NCBI GenBank assembly: GCA_945285915.1
Contig: CALYQL010000008.1
Span: 1-64,000 of the forward strand
From: an uncultured Bartonella sp.
Lineage (GTDB): Bacteria > Pseudomonadota > Alphaproteobacteria > Rhizobiales > Rhizobiaceae
Reading direction: 5' to 3'
Length of the DNA: 64,000 bases
Position 1 is the first letter of the stretch, and each line of letters opens with the position of its first letter. This document shows positions 18,544-27,212 of the stretch, piece by piece. The notes beneath the pieces are model-generated. The model saw only the letters and a program-made list of their open reading frames with translations, made no database searches and was not told the DNA's origin. The translations under genes were made by a program, and so were the position numbers.

Positions 18544-19356
18544 TCACTTCTTGCCAAAAACCTTAGCAAAATCTGGTATTTGTTGTATCGCCCACCAATA
18601 AAAACTGCCTTTTTTCGGCGGTTCTGTCGTCTTTTCTTTTTTATGGATATGAAAACCGATGAAATTCGGGTCATTTAGAGGTTCCGTACCATAAGCAGGG
18701 TCGAATATCCGTTCGGCGTCCCGTCCCGTCCAATAATAAAATGTTTCCTTTTCTTTGGCTTTATCAAAAAAGCCATATCGCTTCGCCAATCGGGAAATAC
18801 CGTCATTGCCAAATATGGTAATACCTAAGCGGCCTGGCACGACGGGAAGTTTTTTACGGCGTAACTGCCAAGGTATCCAGACACCACGGCGAAAACCAAG
18901 CCAATTCGGAATCATTTCACCAGATGCAAGATAATTATCAAACTCTTTGATAATCGGATTATCAGGTGGCAAATACAGCGCTGAGACCCCAACACGAGAA
19001 CGGTTTTCTCGCGCCAGCCACACTTCATTTTCGTTCGGGTGGAATTGTTTATGAAGATAGACATCGGTATCAAGCCATACACCAGCCTGATTCTTCATCA
19101 ACATGACACGAAAGAAATCTGATAGCTGCACAATGGTACGGCTGGGTTTAAAATCGGGAAATGTTGGATCCAATCGATAAAGTGTGGAAAGCGGCAGAAT
19201 TGGTTCAGCGTCGAACAATTCAACACCATCAGGTACATTTTCAATGGCATTGTGACTATATAATTTTACCCTTTGTCCCGTTTTCACCATTGAAGACAAA
19301 CAAAGCCAATCAATCGGCCGTAATTTGTCTCCATACCAAAATGTGCATATATCCAT
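18544..19356 (-). CDS. GT32-like glycosyltransferase (DXD motif)
   Basis: Predicted cytoplasmic nucleotide-sugar transferase of 270 aa. The diagnostic part is SDFFRVMLMKNQAGVWLDTD (about 79-98): a DXD metal/sugar-nucleotide site (Asp96, Asp98) preceded by the SD-FR element seen in the Gly_transf_sug family (capsular and LPS sugar transferases, OCH1-like). No signal peptide or membrane segment. The sugar and acceptor cannot be told from sequence; a surface polysaccharide role is inferred. It is 11 bp downstream of trkA, where hfq stands in many relatives. Confidence 0.75.
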   Translation of the reverse strand: MDICTFWYGDKLRPIDWLCLSSMVKTGQRVKLYSHNAIENVPDGVELFDAEPILPLSTLYRLDPTFPDFKPSRTIVQLSDFFRVMLMKNQAGVWLDTDVYLHKQFHPNENEVWLARENRSRVGVSALYLPPDNPIIKEFDNYLASGEMIPNWLGFRRGVWIPWQLRRKKLPVVPGRLGITIFGNDGISRLAKRYGFFDKAKEKETFYYWTGRDAERIFDPAYGTEPLNDPNFIGFHIHKKEKTTEPPKKGSFYWWAIQQIPDFAKVFGKK

Positions 19357-19367
19357 GGTGATTGCCT

Positions 19368-20744
19368 TTAAAAATATTCCAGACTAACGCGAAAGAGCTG
19401 TTCAACATCACGCACAGCATCAGCCAAGGCAAATATCACCACCATATCCCCAGACAAAATGCGTGTGTCCCCCTTAGGGGGTATCATTGTATTATTGCGA
19501 TAAATTGCACCAATACGTAATCCGTCTGGCAAATCCAACTCTGACAATGGTTTTCCGACCAATGGAGAAGTTTGCATTGCCTCTGCTTCAATAATTTCCG
19601 CCTCACCATTAGACACGGAATAAACAGCACGAATACGTCCCCTGCGCATTTGTTGCAAAACTTTGGATACTGTTACACTGCGTGGATTCAAATGAGAATC
19701 TACACCGACAGTTTTGGTAAACTCTTGAAAGGCAAAATTATTGATTAACACCATGTTAGACTTACAGCCCAACCGTTTTGCCATAATGGCACTTAGAACA
19801 TTGACTTGATCCTGATTTGTCAATGTCACAATAAGATCAGCCTGATCGGCTCCTGCTTCCTGCAAAATAGCCGGGTCAAGTGCACTGCCATTTAACACCA
19901 CGGTTCTTTCCAACTGATCGGTAATTGCCAGCGCACGTGTTCTATCGGCTTCTATAATATGCAACCTTGTTTTATGCTGGCGCCGCTCCATGGCACGTGC
20001 AACATAAAGTCCGATATGACCACCGCCAGCAATGACAATGCGATTTGCGGCTTGCTCTTCATGGCCAAATAACCCTAATGCGCGGCGCACCTGCCCGCGA
20101 GCGGCTATCAAATAGGTAATATCGCCAACCTGTAATTCTGTATCCGCATGAGCAATGAATAGATCATCGCCGCGCTTAATTGCGGTTACTGTTGTCAATA
20201 AATCAGGAAACAGATCGCTCAATTGTCGCAAAGGAGTATTGATAACGGGACAATCTTCCATGCATTCAAGTGCTAATGCCACAATATCGTCATCGCCAAA
20301 ATAAAGCACATCGACAGCACCAGGCAATGCAATACGACGCAATACCATCTCGCCAACTTCGATCTCGGGAGAAATCACAACATCGATCGGCAAAGCGTCT
20401 CGTGCAAACAGATTTTGATATTGCGGATCGAGATAGGACTGCTCGCGAACACGGGCAATTTTTGTTGGCACGTTAAAAAGCGAATGCGCCACTTGGCAAG
20501 CAACCATATTGACTTCGTCAGACAATGTCACAGCAATCAACATATCGGCTTCATCAGCCCCTGCCGAACGCAAGATATCCGGCCGTGCGCCGTGCCCGAC
20601 AATACCACGGACATCAAGTGTATCACGGATTTTTTCGATAAGCTTTTCTTCTATATCAATAACCGTGACATCATGTTGTTCGCTTGCCAAACGTTCAGCA
20701 ATACCATAACCAACCTGACCGGCACCGCAAATAATAACGCGCAT
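19368..20744 (-). CDS. trkA: Trk potassium uptake protein TrkA
   Basis: Peripheral NAD(H)-binding regulatory subunit of the Trk K+ uptake system, 458 aa. It contains two RCK units: the first begins with VIICGAGQVGYGIAERL (about 3-19), the second with IVIAGGGHIGLYVARAM (about 233). Each is followed by a TrkA_C domain. It works with the membrane subunit TrkH/TrkG, not encoded here. It follows ntrX by 5 bp, so it belongs to the ntrYX transcription unit. Confidence 0.96.
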   Translation of the reverse strand: MRVIICGAGQVGYGIAERLASEQHDVTVIDIEEKLIEKIRDTLDVRGIVGHGARPDILRSAGADEADMLIAVTLSDEVNMVACQVAHSLFNVPTKIARVREQSYLDPQYQNLFARDALPIDVVISPEIEVGEMVLRRIALPGAVDVLYFGDDDIVALALECMEDCPVINTPLRQLSDLFPDLLTTVTAIKRGDDLFIAHADTELQVGDITYLIAARGQVRRALGLFGHEEQAANRIVIAGGGHIGLYVARAMERRQHKTRLHIIEADRTRALAITDQLERTVVLNGSALDPAILQEAGADQADLIVTLTNQDQVNVLSAIMAKRLGCKSNMVLINNFAFQEFTKTVGVDSHLNPRSVTVSKVLQQMRRGRIRAVYSVSNGEAEIIEAEAMQTSPLVGKPLSELDLPDGLRIGAIYRNNTMIPPKGDTRILSGDMVVIFALADAVRDVEQLFRVSLEYF

Positions 20745-20749
20745 GGGAC

Positions 20750-22114
20750 TTATGATACTCCAAGAGACTTGAGCTTACGATGAAGAGCGGAACGCTCCAT
20801 ACCCACAAACTCAGCAGTTCTTGAAATATTTCCACCAAACCGGTTTATTTGCGCAACGAGATATTCTTTTTCAAAGAGTTCGCGCGCTTCGCGCAAAGGT
20901 AATGCCATAATGTGAACATCAGAATCCGTTGGTGCACGTGGCAAAGTATCACCTACCTCGGCAGGAAGTAGCTCAGCCGTGATCGGACCATCCCCGCTCT
21001 CGCCCCGTGCAAGAATAAGCAAGCGTTCAACATTGTTGCGCAATTGCCTGATATTGCCTGGCCAACTATGGGCTTGCAAAATAGCCATGGCATCATCACC
21101 AATTTCTCTTGGTTTTATACCAGCTTGTTGCGAAATTTGCCGGATAAAATACTGGATCATCTCCGGTATATCTTCACGATGGCTTGCTAATGGTGGCACA
21201 CTGATTGGCACGACGGCCAACCTATGAAACAAGTCTTCTCTAAATCGCCCTTCCGCAATCAACCCTTCAAGATTTTGGGCAGTTGAAGAAATAACACGCA
21301 CATCAACTTTAACACGTTTACTGCCACCTACGCGCTCAAAAGTCTGATCCGTCAAAACACGAAGGATTTTATTTTGTGTTTCGCGCGGCATATCCGCAAC
21401 TTCATCAAGATAAAGAATACCGCCATGCGCTTCCTCGAGCGCCCCCACTTTACGCTCCCCACCATCCATCTCGGTGCCAAACAATTCGATTTCCATGCGT
21501 TCTGGCGTAATCGTGGCGGCATTTATCGTTACAAAAGGACCATTAGCGCGCGTTGAAAGCGCATGAATGGCTCGTGCTGTGGTTTCTTTACCTGAACCTG
21601 AAGGTCCCGTAATCATAATACGGCTGTTGGTGGGCGCCACTTTTTCAATTGTTTGCCGCAAATGGTTCATCACAAGCGAAGAACCCAACAGTTCGGGTGT
21701 GTAGCTGCTTTGTTTGCGTAACTCGGAAACTTCACGCTTGAGTTTGGATGTTTCAAGCGCCCGTTCAGCCACTAAAATCAACCTATCGGCCTTAAATGGT
21801 TTTTCGATAAAGTCATAAGCGCCACGTTTTATTGCAGACACGGCTGTTTCAATATTACCATGACCTGAAATCATGACGACAGGCAAAGCAGGATAGCGTG
21901 TTTTTATTTGATCGAGCAAAGCCAAGCCATCAAGGCGACTGCCTTGCAGCCAGATATCCAAAAATATAAGCCGTGGCACACGGTTTTCGATTTGTTGCAA
22001 AGCTTCATCTGAGTTTGCAGCCAAACGTGTCTCGTGGCCTTCATCTTCGAGGATCCCCCCAACCAATTCACGAATATCCGCCTCATCATCAATGATCAAA
22101 ATATCGGAAGCCAT
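20750..22114 (-). CDS. ntrX: NtrX response regulator, AAA+ domain without GAFTGA loop
   Basis: Response regulator of the NtrYX two-component system, linked in alphaproteobacteria to nitrogen, redox and envelope control. 454 aa: receiver domain (phospho-acceptor Asp53 in FLDIWLQG), AAA+ domain with Walker A GPSGSGKE (about 170-177) and Walker B ILYLDEVAD (about 233-241), and a Fis-type helix-turn-helix at the C-terminus. Between ELFG (210-213) and GALEEAHGG (224-232) the sigma-54 contact sequence GAFTGA is absent, so sigma-54 activation in the usual way looks unlikely. It starts 1 bp after ntrY. Confidence 0.95.
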   Translation of the reverse strand: MASDILIIDDEADIRELVGGILEDEGHETRLAANSDEALQQIENRVPRLIFLDIWLQGSRLDGLALLDQIKTRYPALPVVMISGHGNIETAVSAIKRGAYDFIEKPFKADRLILVAERALETSKLKREVSELRKQSSYTPELLGSSLVMNHLRQTIEKVAPTNSRIMITGPSGSGKETTARAIHALSTRANGPFVTINAATITPERMEIELFGTEMDGGERKVGALEEAHGGILYLDEVADMPRETQNKILRVLTDQTFERVGGSKRVKVDVRVISSTAQNLEGLIAEGRFREDLFHRLAVVPISVPPLASHREDIPEMIQYFIRQISQQAGIKPREIGDDAMAILQAHSWPGNIRQLRNNVERLLILARGESGDGPITAELLPAEVGDTLPRAPTDSDVHIMALPLREARELFEKEYLVAQINRFGGNISRTAEFVGMERSALHRKLKSLGVS

Positions 22115-22115
22115 T

Positions 22116-24353
22116 TTAACTACCTATCCCATCTTCGCTGATCGCCAAATCCGTATCTGACGTCTTTTGTGTAACTGCTGGAAAAATCATTCTTATCATT
22201 GCGCCCCGTCCACCGTAAAAGTTAACGGGAGCATCATGAAGTTCCATATATCCACCATGGTCTTCAACAATTTTACGAACAATGGCCAATCCCAAGCCAG
22301 TCCCCTTTTCTCGTGTTGTCATATAAGGTTCTAACAATTTTTGTCTCTGTTCTTTCGGGAGACCTTTGCCGTTATCAATGATATCGGCAATCAAATTATC
22401 ACCTTCTCTATAAGAGCGTACAAGAATGTGCCCTTCGATGTTCTTTTCCGGGTCAACCGCATCAATAGCCTCTCCGGCATTTTTAATAACGTTACCAAAG
22501 GCTTGCCCGATCAGACGGTTATCAAACTCGCCAATAAGCTGCTCATCACCCAAATCGCGTTCAAATTTAATGTCATGGCGAGAAACCTCAACAAGAAAAC
22601 ATGCTTCCCGTAAAGGTTCACGCATATCGAGTTGGTGCATTTCAGGCTTTGGCATACGTGCAAATGACGAAAATTCATCAACCATGCGCCCAATGTCACC
22701 AACCTGACGGATAATTGTGTCAACACATTGGTCAAAAACCTCACGGTCATCAGTTATGACCTTTCCATACCGACGACGGATACGTTCAGCCGATAGCTGA
22801 ATGGGGGTAAGTGGGTTTTTAATTTCGTGCGCAATACGGCGCGCAACATCTGCCCAGGCCGTTGACCTCTGCGCCTCTACCAGATCGGTAATATCATCAA
22901 TGGTAAGCACCCATGACTGCCCCTGCCCGTCATCTTCTTCCATCGTGACCTGCACATTATAAACGCGATTTCTTCCATGCTCTGATAATGAAACCTGCTC
23001 ACGGTGATTTTTGCGTCCCGTTGCGCGTGTTACTTCAAAAACTTGCCCAATTTCAGCATTCAAGGACAAAATGCTGTTGCCAATGACATCTTCTGGTGTA
23101 ATCCCGAACATGGTTTCAGCCGAACGATTGATAATCGTAACATCACCATTTTCATCAATTCCTGCAACACCAGCATTCACTCCCGCCAGCACTGCTTCAG
23201 TAAAGCGGCGGCGCTCATCAATCTGGTCGCGTACAGCAATAAGCTCGTTTCTCTGACTTTTCAGCTCGCTAACCATATAATTGAAAGTTCTAGCTAATTG
23301 ACCAACATCACCATCTTTGGCGCGCACCGGCACAACAACATCCATATTACCCGATGCGACATCATCAGCAGCACCAATCAACAGGCGGATAGGACGTACC
23401 AGCCGATCAGCAACGGCAATACCTGTCCAAATTGCCGATAACAGCAAACTTAAGAACAAACATAAATAAAGAACGGCAAAAGCAATTTGTGTTGGCACAC
23501 GATTTTCATTGAGATCGCGATAACGGGCAGTATTGGCCTCAGTCAGTCTTAAGGCCGATAAAACCCTCTGATCCACGTCGCGAACAAGATATAAAAATGT
23601 ATTAGGAATATCGCTTAGTTTAAGAATAATGCCAAAATAGTCATGTTCGCCTGGCTGAAAGGTGAACGGGCTTCCCTGCGTTGCCTGCACAATAAGATTG
23701 GCTGGCGGTATCGGCAATTTATCCTCACCTCCAATATTACTTTGCAAGAAAACCGTGCCATTCGGACTTAACAAAAATGCGCCGCGCAAATCACGACCAG
23801 CGGCGTGGCGCGTAAGCTGCACACGATATTCTGTAGGATTTAACGTGAAAAGTTGCCGATTATCCAATGCCAAGGCCATGGCATAAGACGAATTCTTCAA
23901 ATTCTGTAATGTTTCATCAGCATAACCATTTGCAAGGTCAATTGACGAATCCACAATCTGGCGTGTTGTTGTGTCAAACCAACGATCCAACCCTTGATTG
24001 AGCGTTACACCCGCAACGATTGCCACCACAACAGCCGGTAGCGTTGCAACCATTGCAAATAAAGAAATGATTCTGATATGAAGCCGTGAAGCTGCTGTCC
24101 GCGCGCGCCAAGCCTTAACAATAGGCATCATTTCATAGACGGTTACAGCAATAAGCCCTAAAACCCACACGCTATTCACCCCGATGAGGATGAGCGTCAC
24201 AAATGTGCTGGGAATAACAGGTGTAAAACCAAGCAGGATAGCAAACGACACAACAGCCGTTAACAAAGCCATTGCAATAATCACAATTCCGAAAAATGTA
24301 TGCATATTGCGTCGCTTACCGCTATATACGCTTTTTTCGAATATCTTTGCCAA
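22116..24353 (-). CDS. ntrY: NtrY sensor histidine kinase
   Basis: Membrane sensor kinase of 745 aa paired with NtrX. Several N-terminal transmembrane segments (within about 20-110 and about 300-325) flank a periplasmic sensing region. Then follow a HAMP domain (VRPIRLLIGAADDVASGN), a PAS domain (GVNAGVAGIDENGDVTIINR), HisKA with the phospho-acceptor in RRIAHEIKNPLTPIQLS, and HATPase with GQAFGNVIKNAGEAI and GTGLGLAIV. ntrB and ntrC, which precede ntrYX in many relatives, are not present upstream. Confidence 0.96.
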   Translation of the reverse strand: MAKIFEKSVYSGKRRNMHTFFGIVIIAMALLTAVVSFAILLGFTPVIPSTFVTLILIGVNSVWVLGLIAVTVYEMMPIVKAWRARTAASRLHIRIISLFAMVATLPAVVVAIVAGVTLNQGLDRWFDTTTRQIVDSSIDLANGYADETLQNLKNSSYAMALALDNRQLFTLNPTEYRVQLTRHAAGRDLRGAFLLSPNGTVFLQSNIGGEDKLPIPPANLIVQATQGSPFTFQPGEHDYFGIILKLSDIPNTFLYLVRDVDQRVLSALRLTEANTARYRDLNENRVPTQIAFAVLYLCLFLSLLLSAIWTGIAVADRLVRPIRLLIGAADDVASGNMDVVVPVRAKDGDVGQLARTFNYMVSELKSQRNELIAVRDQIDERRRFTEAVLAGVNAGVAGIDENGDVTIINRSAETMFGITPEDVIGNSILSLNAEIGQVFEVTRATGRKNHREQVSLSEHGRNRVYNVQVTMEEDDGQGQSWVLTIDDITDLVEAQRSTAWADVARRIAHEIKNPLTPIQLSAERIRRRYGKVITDDREVFDQCVDTIIRQVGDIGRMVDEFSSFARMPKPEMHQLDMREPLREACFLVEVSRHDIKFERDLGDEQLIGEFDNRLIGQAFGNVIKNAGEAIDAVDPEKNIEGHILVRSYREGDNLIADIIDNGKGLPKEQRQKLLEPYMTTREKGTGLGLAIVRKIVEDHGGYMELHDAPVNFYGGRGAMIRMIFPAVTQKTSDTDLAISEDGIGS

Positions 24354-24685
24354 TTTACGATTCTTTACTTAAAGTGTTGTTATGGTCATAGTATTCATGC
24401 AACACTTTGTGGCGAAAATGCAACAGAAACAATTCTGTTCCAATAAACTAACCGTGTAAAGTGTTTCATTTGAAATAAATTTCATGCCATCGGCTGATGC
24501 AATCGCCATGAAAGTTTATAGTCATCCTGAAAGGTTCGATAATTAGCCACCTATAGCGAATTGAAAGCCCCGTGTCAGGCGATGTTAACAGCCCCATATT
24601 GTTGCATGGATTATAAAAATCTTGCAAATATCCTTGCAAAATAGCTATCAAACTACGACATTGTGACGCAGAGGTTGCTCTATTA
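24354..24685. other. ntrY/rirA divergent intergenic region with inverted repeats
   Basis: The space between two divergent genes. Just upstream of ntrY lie an inverted repeat AAAGTGTTG (24371-24379)/CAACACTTT (24400-24408), a second one AACAGAA/TTCTGTT (24422-24439), and a third AAAGTGTT at 24458-24465. These are candidate operator or leader structures. No gene was found in this stretch. Confidence 0.45.
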
Positions 24686-24714
24686 TTGACAAGTTGGAAT
24701 TAAAACCTTCTAAA
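24686..24714 (+). promoter_or_regulatory. Predicted rirA promoter
   Basis: TTGACA at 24686-24691, a 17-bp spacer, and TCTAAA at 24709-24714 (4/6 to the -10 consensus). It lies about 80 bp before the rirA start codon. An A/T-only hairpin (AAAGAAAA/TTTTCTTT, 24721-24740) follows in the leader. Confidence 0.55.
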
Positions 24715-24793
24715 AAAGGTAAAGAAAAAGACTTTTCTTTTTTAAGAATTGTTCTAAACTACGGTGATAGTATTTTACTGGAAAGGAACAGCT

Positions 24794-25252
24794 ATGCGGC
24801 TTACAAAACAAACTAATTATGCAATCAGAATGTTGATGTATTGTGCTGCAAATGGTGGTGAATTAAGCCGGGTTCCTGAAATTGCCAAAGCCTATTCCGT
24901 GTCAGAGCTTTTCCTATTCAAGATTTTGCATCCACTGGTTGAAGCTGGTCTCATGCAGACGGTTCGTGGACGCAATGGTGGTGTAAAGCTTGCAAAGCCA
25001 GCTGATGAGATTTTTGTTTCTGATGTTGTTAAAGTAACAGAAGAAAATTTTGCAATGGCTGAATGTTTTGAAAATGATGCTATTGAATGTCCACTTGTCA
25101 ATTCATGTGGTTTGAACGCCACATTGAATAAAGCATTAAAGGCTTTCTTTGATGTGTTGGCTCAAACATCTATTGCAGACCTTCAGCGGCCAAGTTTCAG
25201 AAAACAATTGGGCATCGATGAAGCTAGTCAAGACTGCAAAATGGCAAGTTAA
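24794..25252 (+). CDS. rirA: Rrf2-family iron-responsive regulator RirA
   Basis: Fe-S cluster-containing repressor of iron-uptake genes in rhizobia and relatives. 152 aa from the ATG at 24794, which is preceded by GGAAAGGA. The N-terminal winged helix reads MRLTKQTNYAIRMLMYCA. The three cluster cysteines fall at Cys91, Cys99 and Cys105 (AECFENDAIECPLVNSCG), the positions known for Rhizobium RirA. It is followed closely by ispDF on the same strand, the ispDF start lying about 30 bp downstream. Confidence 0.92.
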   Translation: MRLTKQTNYAIRMLMYCAANGGELSRVPEIAKAYSVSELFLFKILHPLVEAGLMQTVRGRNGGVKLAKPADEIFVSDVVKVTEENFAMAECFENDAIECPLVNSCGLNATLNKALKAFFDVLAQTSIADLQRPSFRKQLGIDEASQDCKMAS

Positions 25253-25282
25253 CTTTAGCTATATCGCTGAAGAGGTATTATT

Positions 25283-26497
25283 ATTTCTACTGCTGCTATC
25301 ATACTTGCTGCTGGGCGCGGTGAACGTGTTGGGTCCCCTGAAAATGGTCCCAAACAATATCGCTGCGTTGCAGGGCAACCGGTCATAACCCATACATTAA
25401 AACACTTTGTCGATTGTTCCCTATTTTCAAAGATAGTGTTGGTCATTCACCCTGACGATCATGACATTTGTAATGCTGCAATTGGTGATCTTAAAAATAA
25501 GGTAATGATTGTTGAAGGTGGTGCCACTCGCCAGATTTCAACCTTATATGGCTTGCAAGCATTACAAAATGATGCGCCTGATTATGTCTTTATTCATGAC
25601 GGCGCCCGCCCTTTCATCACCAATGAGCTACTCAACCGCATTCATCAAGCATTAGCGCCCAATTGCGGTGTGTTACCAGCTGTTGCGGTTTCTGATACGC
25701 TTAAAAAATCCGACAAAAATGGTTTTGTAGTCGAAACAATCGCACGTGATCATTTATATGGCGCGCAAACGCCACAAGCATTTCCATATGAAATTATTTT
25801 ACAAGCGCATAATAATGCCGCCAATAAGGAAATGGTAAATTTTACCGATGACTCGGCTATTGCGGAATGGTTTGTCTTGCCGATAAAAATAGTGGCAGGC
25901 AATGCCGATAATATGAAAATTACATGGCCGGAAGATATTAAAGCAGCAGCATTACGGCTCAAGAAAGATAATGAGATGAATTCCACAACGACACAGTATT
26001 TTCCAGATGTTCGTACCGGAAATGGGTATGATGTCCATTCATTTGAACCGGGAGATCATGTTACGCTTTGTGGTGTCAAAATTCCCTATAACAAAAAGCT
26101 AAATGGCCATTCAGATGCTGATGCAGCGCTTCATGCATTAACAGATGCTTTGCTTGCAACGTGTGGAGCGGGCGACATTGGCACGCATTTTCCCCCTTCT
26201 GATGCGCAATGGAAAGGTGCATCATCGGATATTTTTGTACGACATGCGGTTTCCATTATTAAAGCAGCCGGTGGGCGAATAGCCAATGTTGACATTACAT
26301 TGATTGCAGAAGCGCCAAAAGTTGGACCGCATCGGGCTGAAATGACAAACAAGCTTATGGATATGCTTGGCATATCGCCAAACCGTATCTCTATTAAAGC
26401 AACCACAAATGAAAAAATGGGATTTGTCGGACGTGGAGAAGGTATAGCTGCTATAGCAACGGCATCTGTTGTTTTTGCAGGAGAAGTTCCAGAATGA
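25283..26497 (+). CDS. ispDF: Bifunctional IspDF (MEP pathway), apparent ATT start
   Basis: Fused enzyme of isoprenoid synthesis: IspD makes 4-CDP-methylerythritol and IspF makes the cyclodiphosphate. The IspD nucleotide-binding N-terminus is intact ([15 protein letters not shown], then GPKQYR), but no ATG, GTG or TTG precedes it: the frame is closed by TGA at 25268-25270, followed by AGA GGT ATT ATT ATT TCT. AGAGG at 25271-25275 is well spaced for an ATT at 25283. The first ordinary start codon (about 25433) would delete the CTP site. The IspF part begins at [17 protein letters not shown] (about residue 247). About 404 aa. It overlaps cinA by 4 bp. Confidence 0.85.
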   Translation: MSTAAIILAAGRGERVGSPENGPKQYRCVAGQPVITHTLKHFVDCSLFSKIVLVIHPDDHDICNAAIGDLKNKVMIVEGGATRQISTLYGLQALQNDAPDYVFIHDGARPFITNELLNRIHQALAPNCGVLPAVAVSDTLKKSDKNGFVVETIARDHLYGAQTPQAFPYEIILQAHNNAANKEMVNFTDDSAIAEWFVLPIKIVAGNADNMKITWPEDIKAAALRLKKDNEMNSTTTQYFPDVRTGNGYDVHSFEPGDHVTLCGVKIPYNKKLNGHSDADAALHALTDALLATCGAGDIGTHFPPSDAQWKGASSDIFVRHAVSIIKAAGGRIANVDITLIAEAPKVGPHRAEMTNKLMDMLGISPNRISIKATTNEKMGFVGRGEGIAAIATASVVFAGEVPE

Positions 26498-26991
26498 CTC
26501 TGATAGCAGAAAAGAAAGCAATTGAAGTGCTTGAAGCATGTCGGCAGCACAATTTTCGACTTGCTACAGTAGAATCCTGTACTGGTGGCCTTATTGTTGC
26601 AAGCTTAACAGATATTGCAGGCTCTTCTGATGTTGTTGAATGCGGATTTATTACCTATTCGAATGAAGCGAAAAATCGCCTTGTTGGCGTGCCAGACAAT
26701 CTCATTCTTGAGCATGGTGCTGTGTCAAAATCGGTTGCAATTGCCATGGCTGAAGGTGGTATAAAACATTCCTCAGCAGATATAGCGGTTTCTGTAACTG
26801 GTGTGGCTGGGCCTGGTGGTGGAAGTAAAGAAAAGCCTGTTGGGCTGGTTCATATGTCTGTTGCGGTTAAAGGGGGCGTAACACAGCATTTTGAAGCACA
26901 TTTTGGCGATCATGATCGGGCAGATATACGCCATGCAACAGTTGAGCGTGCTTTGGATTTGATATTAGAAGTGCTCAACACGGTAGAGTAA
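26494..26991 (+). CDS. CinA-family nicotinamide-nucleotide amidase (PncC domain)
   Basis: A 165 aa stand-alone CinA C-terminal domain, a family that deamidates nicotinamide mononucleotide for NAD recycling. Visible signatures are [22 protein letters not shown] (about 24-45), [15 protein letters not shown] and [18 protein letters not shown] (about 93-110). The N-terminal molybdopterin-binding domain of full-length CinA is absent, as is normal for PncC-type proteins. It is translationally coupled to ispDF and followed by a terminator. Confidence 0.9.
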   Translation: MTLIAEKKAIEVLEACRQHNFRLATVESCTGGLIVASLTDIAGSSDVVECGFITYSNEAKNRLVGVPDNLILEHGAVSKSVAIAMAEGGIKHSSADIAVSVTGVAGPGGGSKEKPVGLVHMSVAVKGGVTQHFEAHFGDHDRADIRHATVERALDLILEVLNTVE

Positions 26992-27067
26992 TTCACCAAA
27001 CGCTGTTTTCAAAAATACTATCTTTTAAAAACATCATCTTATAAAAAGATCTTTGGGATAGCGTGAC

Positions 27068-27103
27068 ATTGCATTTAAAAATCAAATGCAATGCTATTTT
27101 TTT
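27068..27103 (+). terminator. Rho-independent terminator after cinA
   Basis: ATTGCATTT at 27068-27076 and AAATGCAAT at 27084-27092 form a 9-bp stem with a 7-nt loop, followed by GCTA and a run of seven T. It closes the rirA-ispDF-cinA unit. Confidence 0.8.
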
Positions 27104-27113
27104 GAGCTATTTT

Positions 27114-27163
27114 TCTATTTTTGTAAAAATAGGTGGATGTATTTTGTAAAAATAAGCAGATGG
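27114..27163. repeat. Imperfect tandem copies of an AT-rich palindrome
   Basis: CTATTTTT-GT-AAAAATAG at 27115-27132 is a perfect palindrome. A degenerate second copy (TGTATTTTGTAAAAATAA) begins at 27139, with similar flanks (GGTGGATG and AGCAGATG). The period is about 25 bp. It lies between the convergent genes cinA and coq10. Confidence 0.5.
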
Positions 27164-27212
27164 ATTGATTTATAAAATAGCCGATTAATTTAAGCGATAG
27201 GCTTTTGATTGC

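Noticed and set aside
25149-25388. A 79-codon frame overlapping the start of ispDF, as a possible frameshifted IspD start
   Set aside because: Its translation is not IspD-like. The correct IspD N-terminus is in another frame, so a frameshift does not explain the missing start codon.
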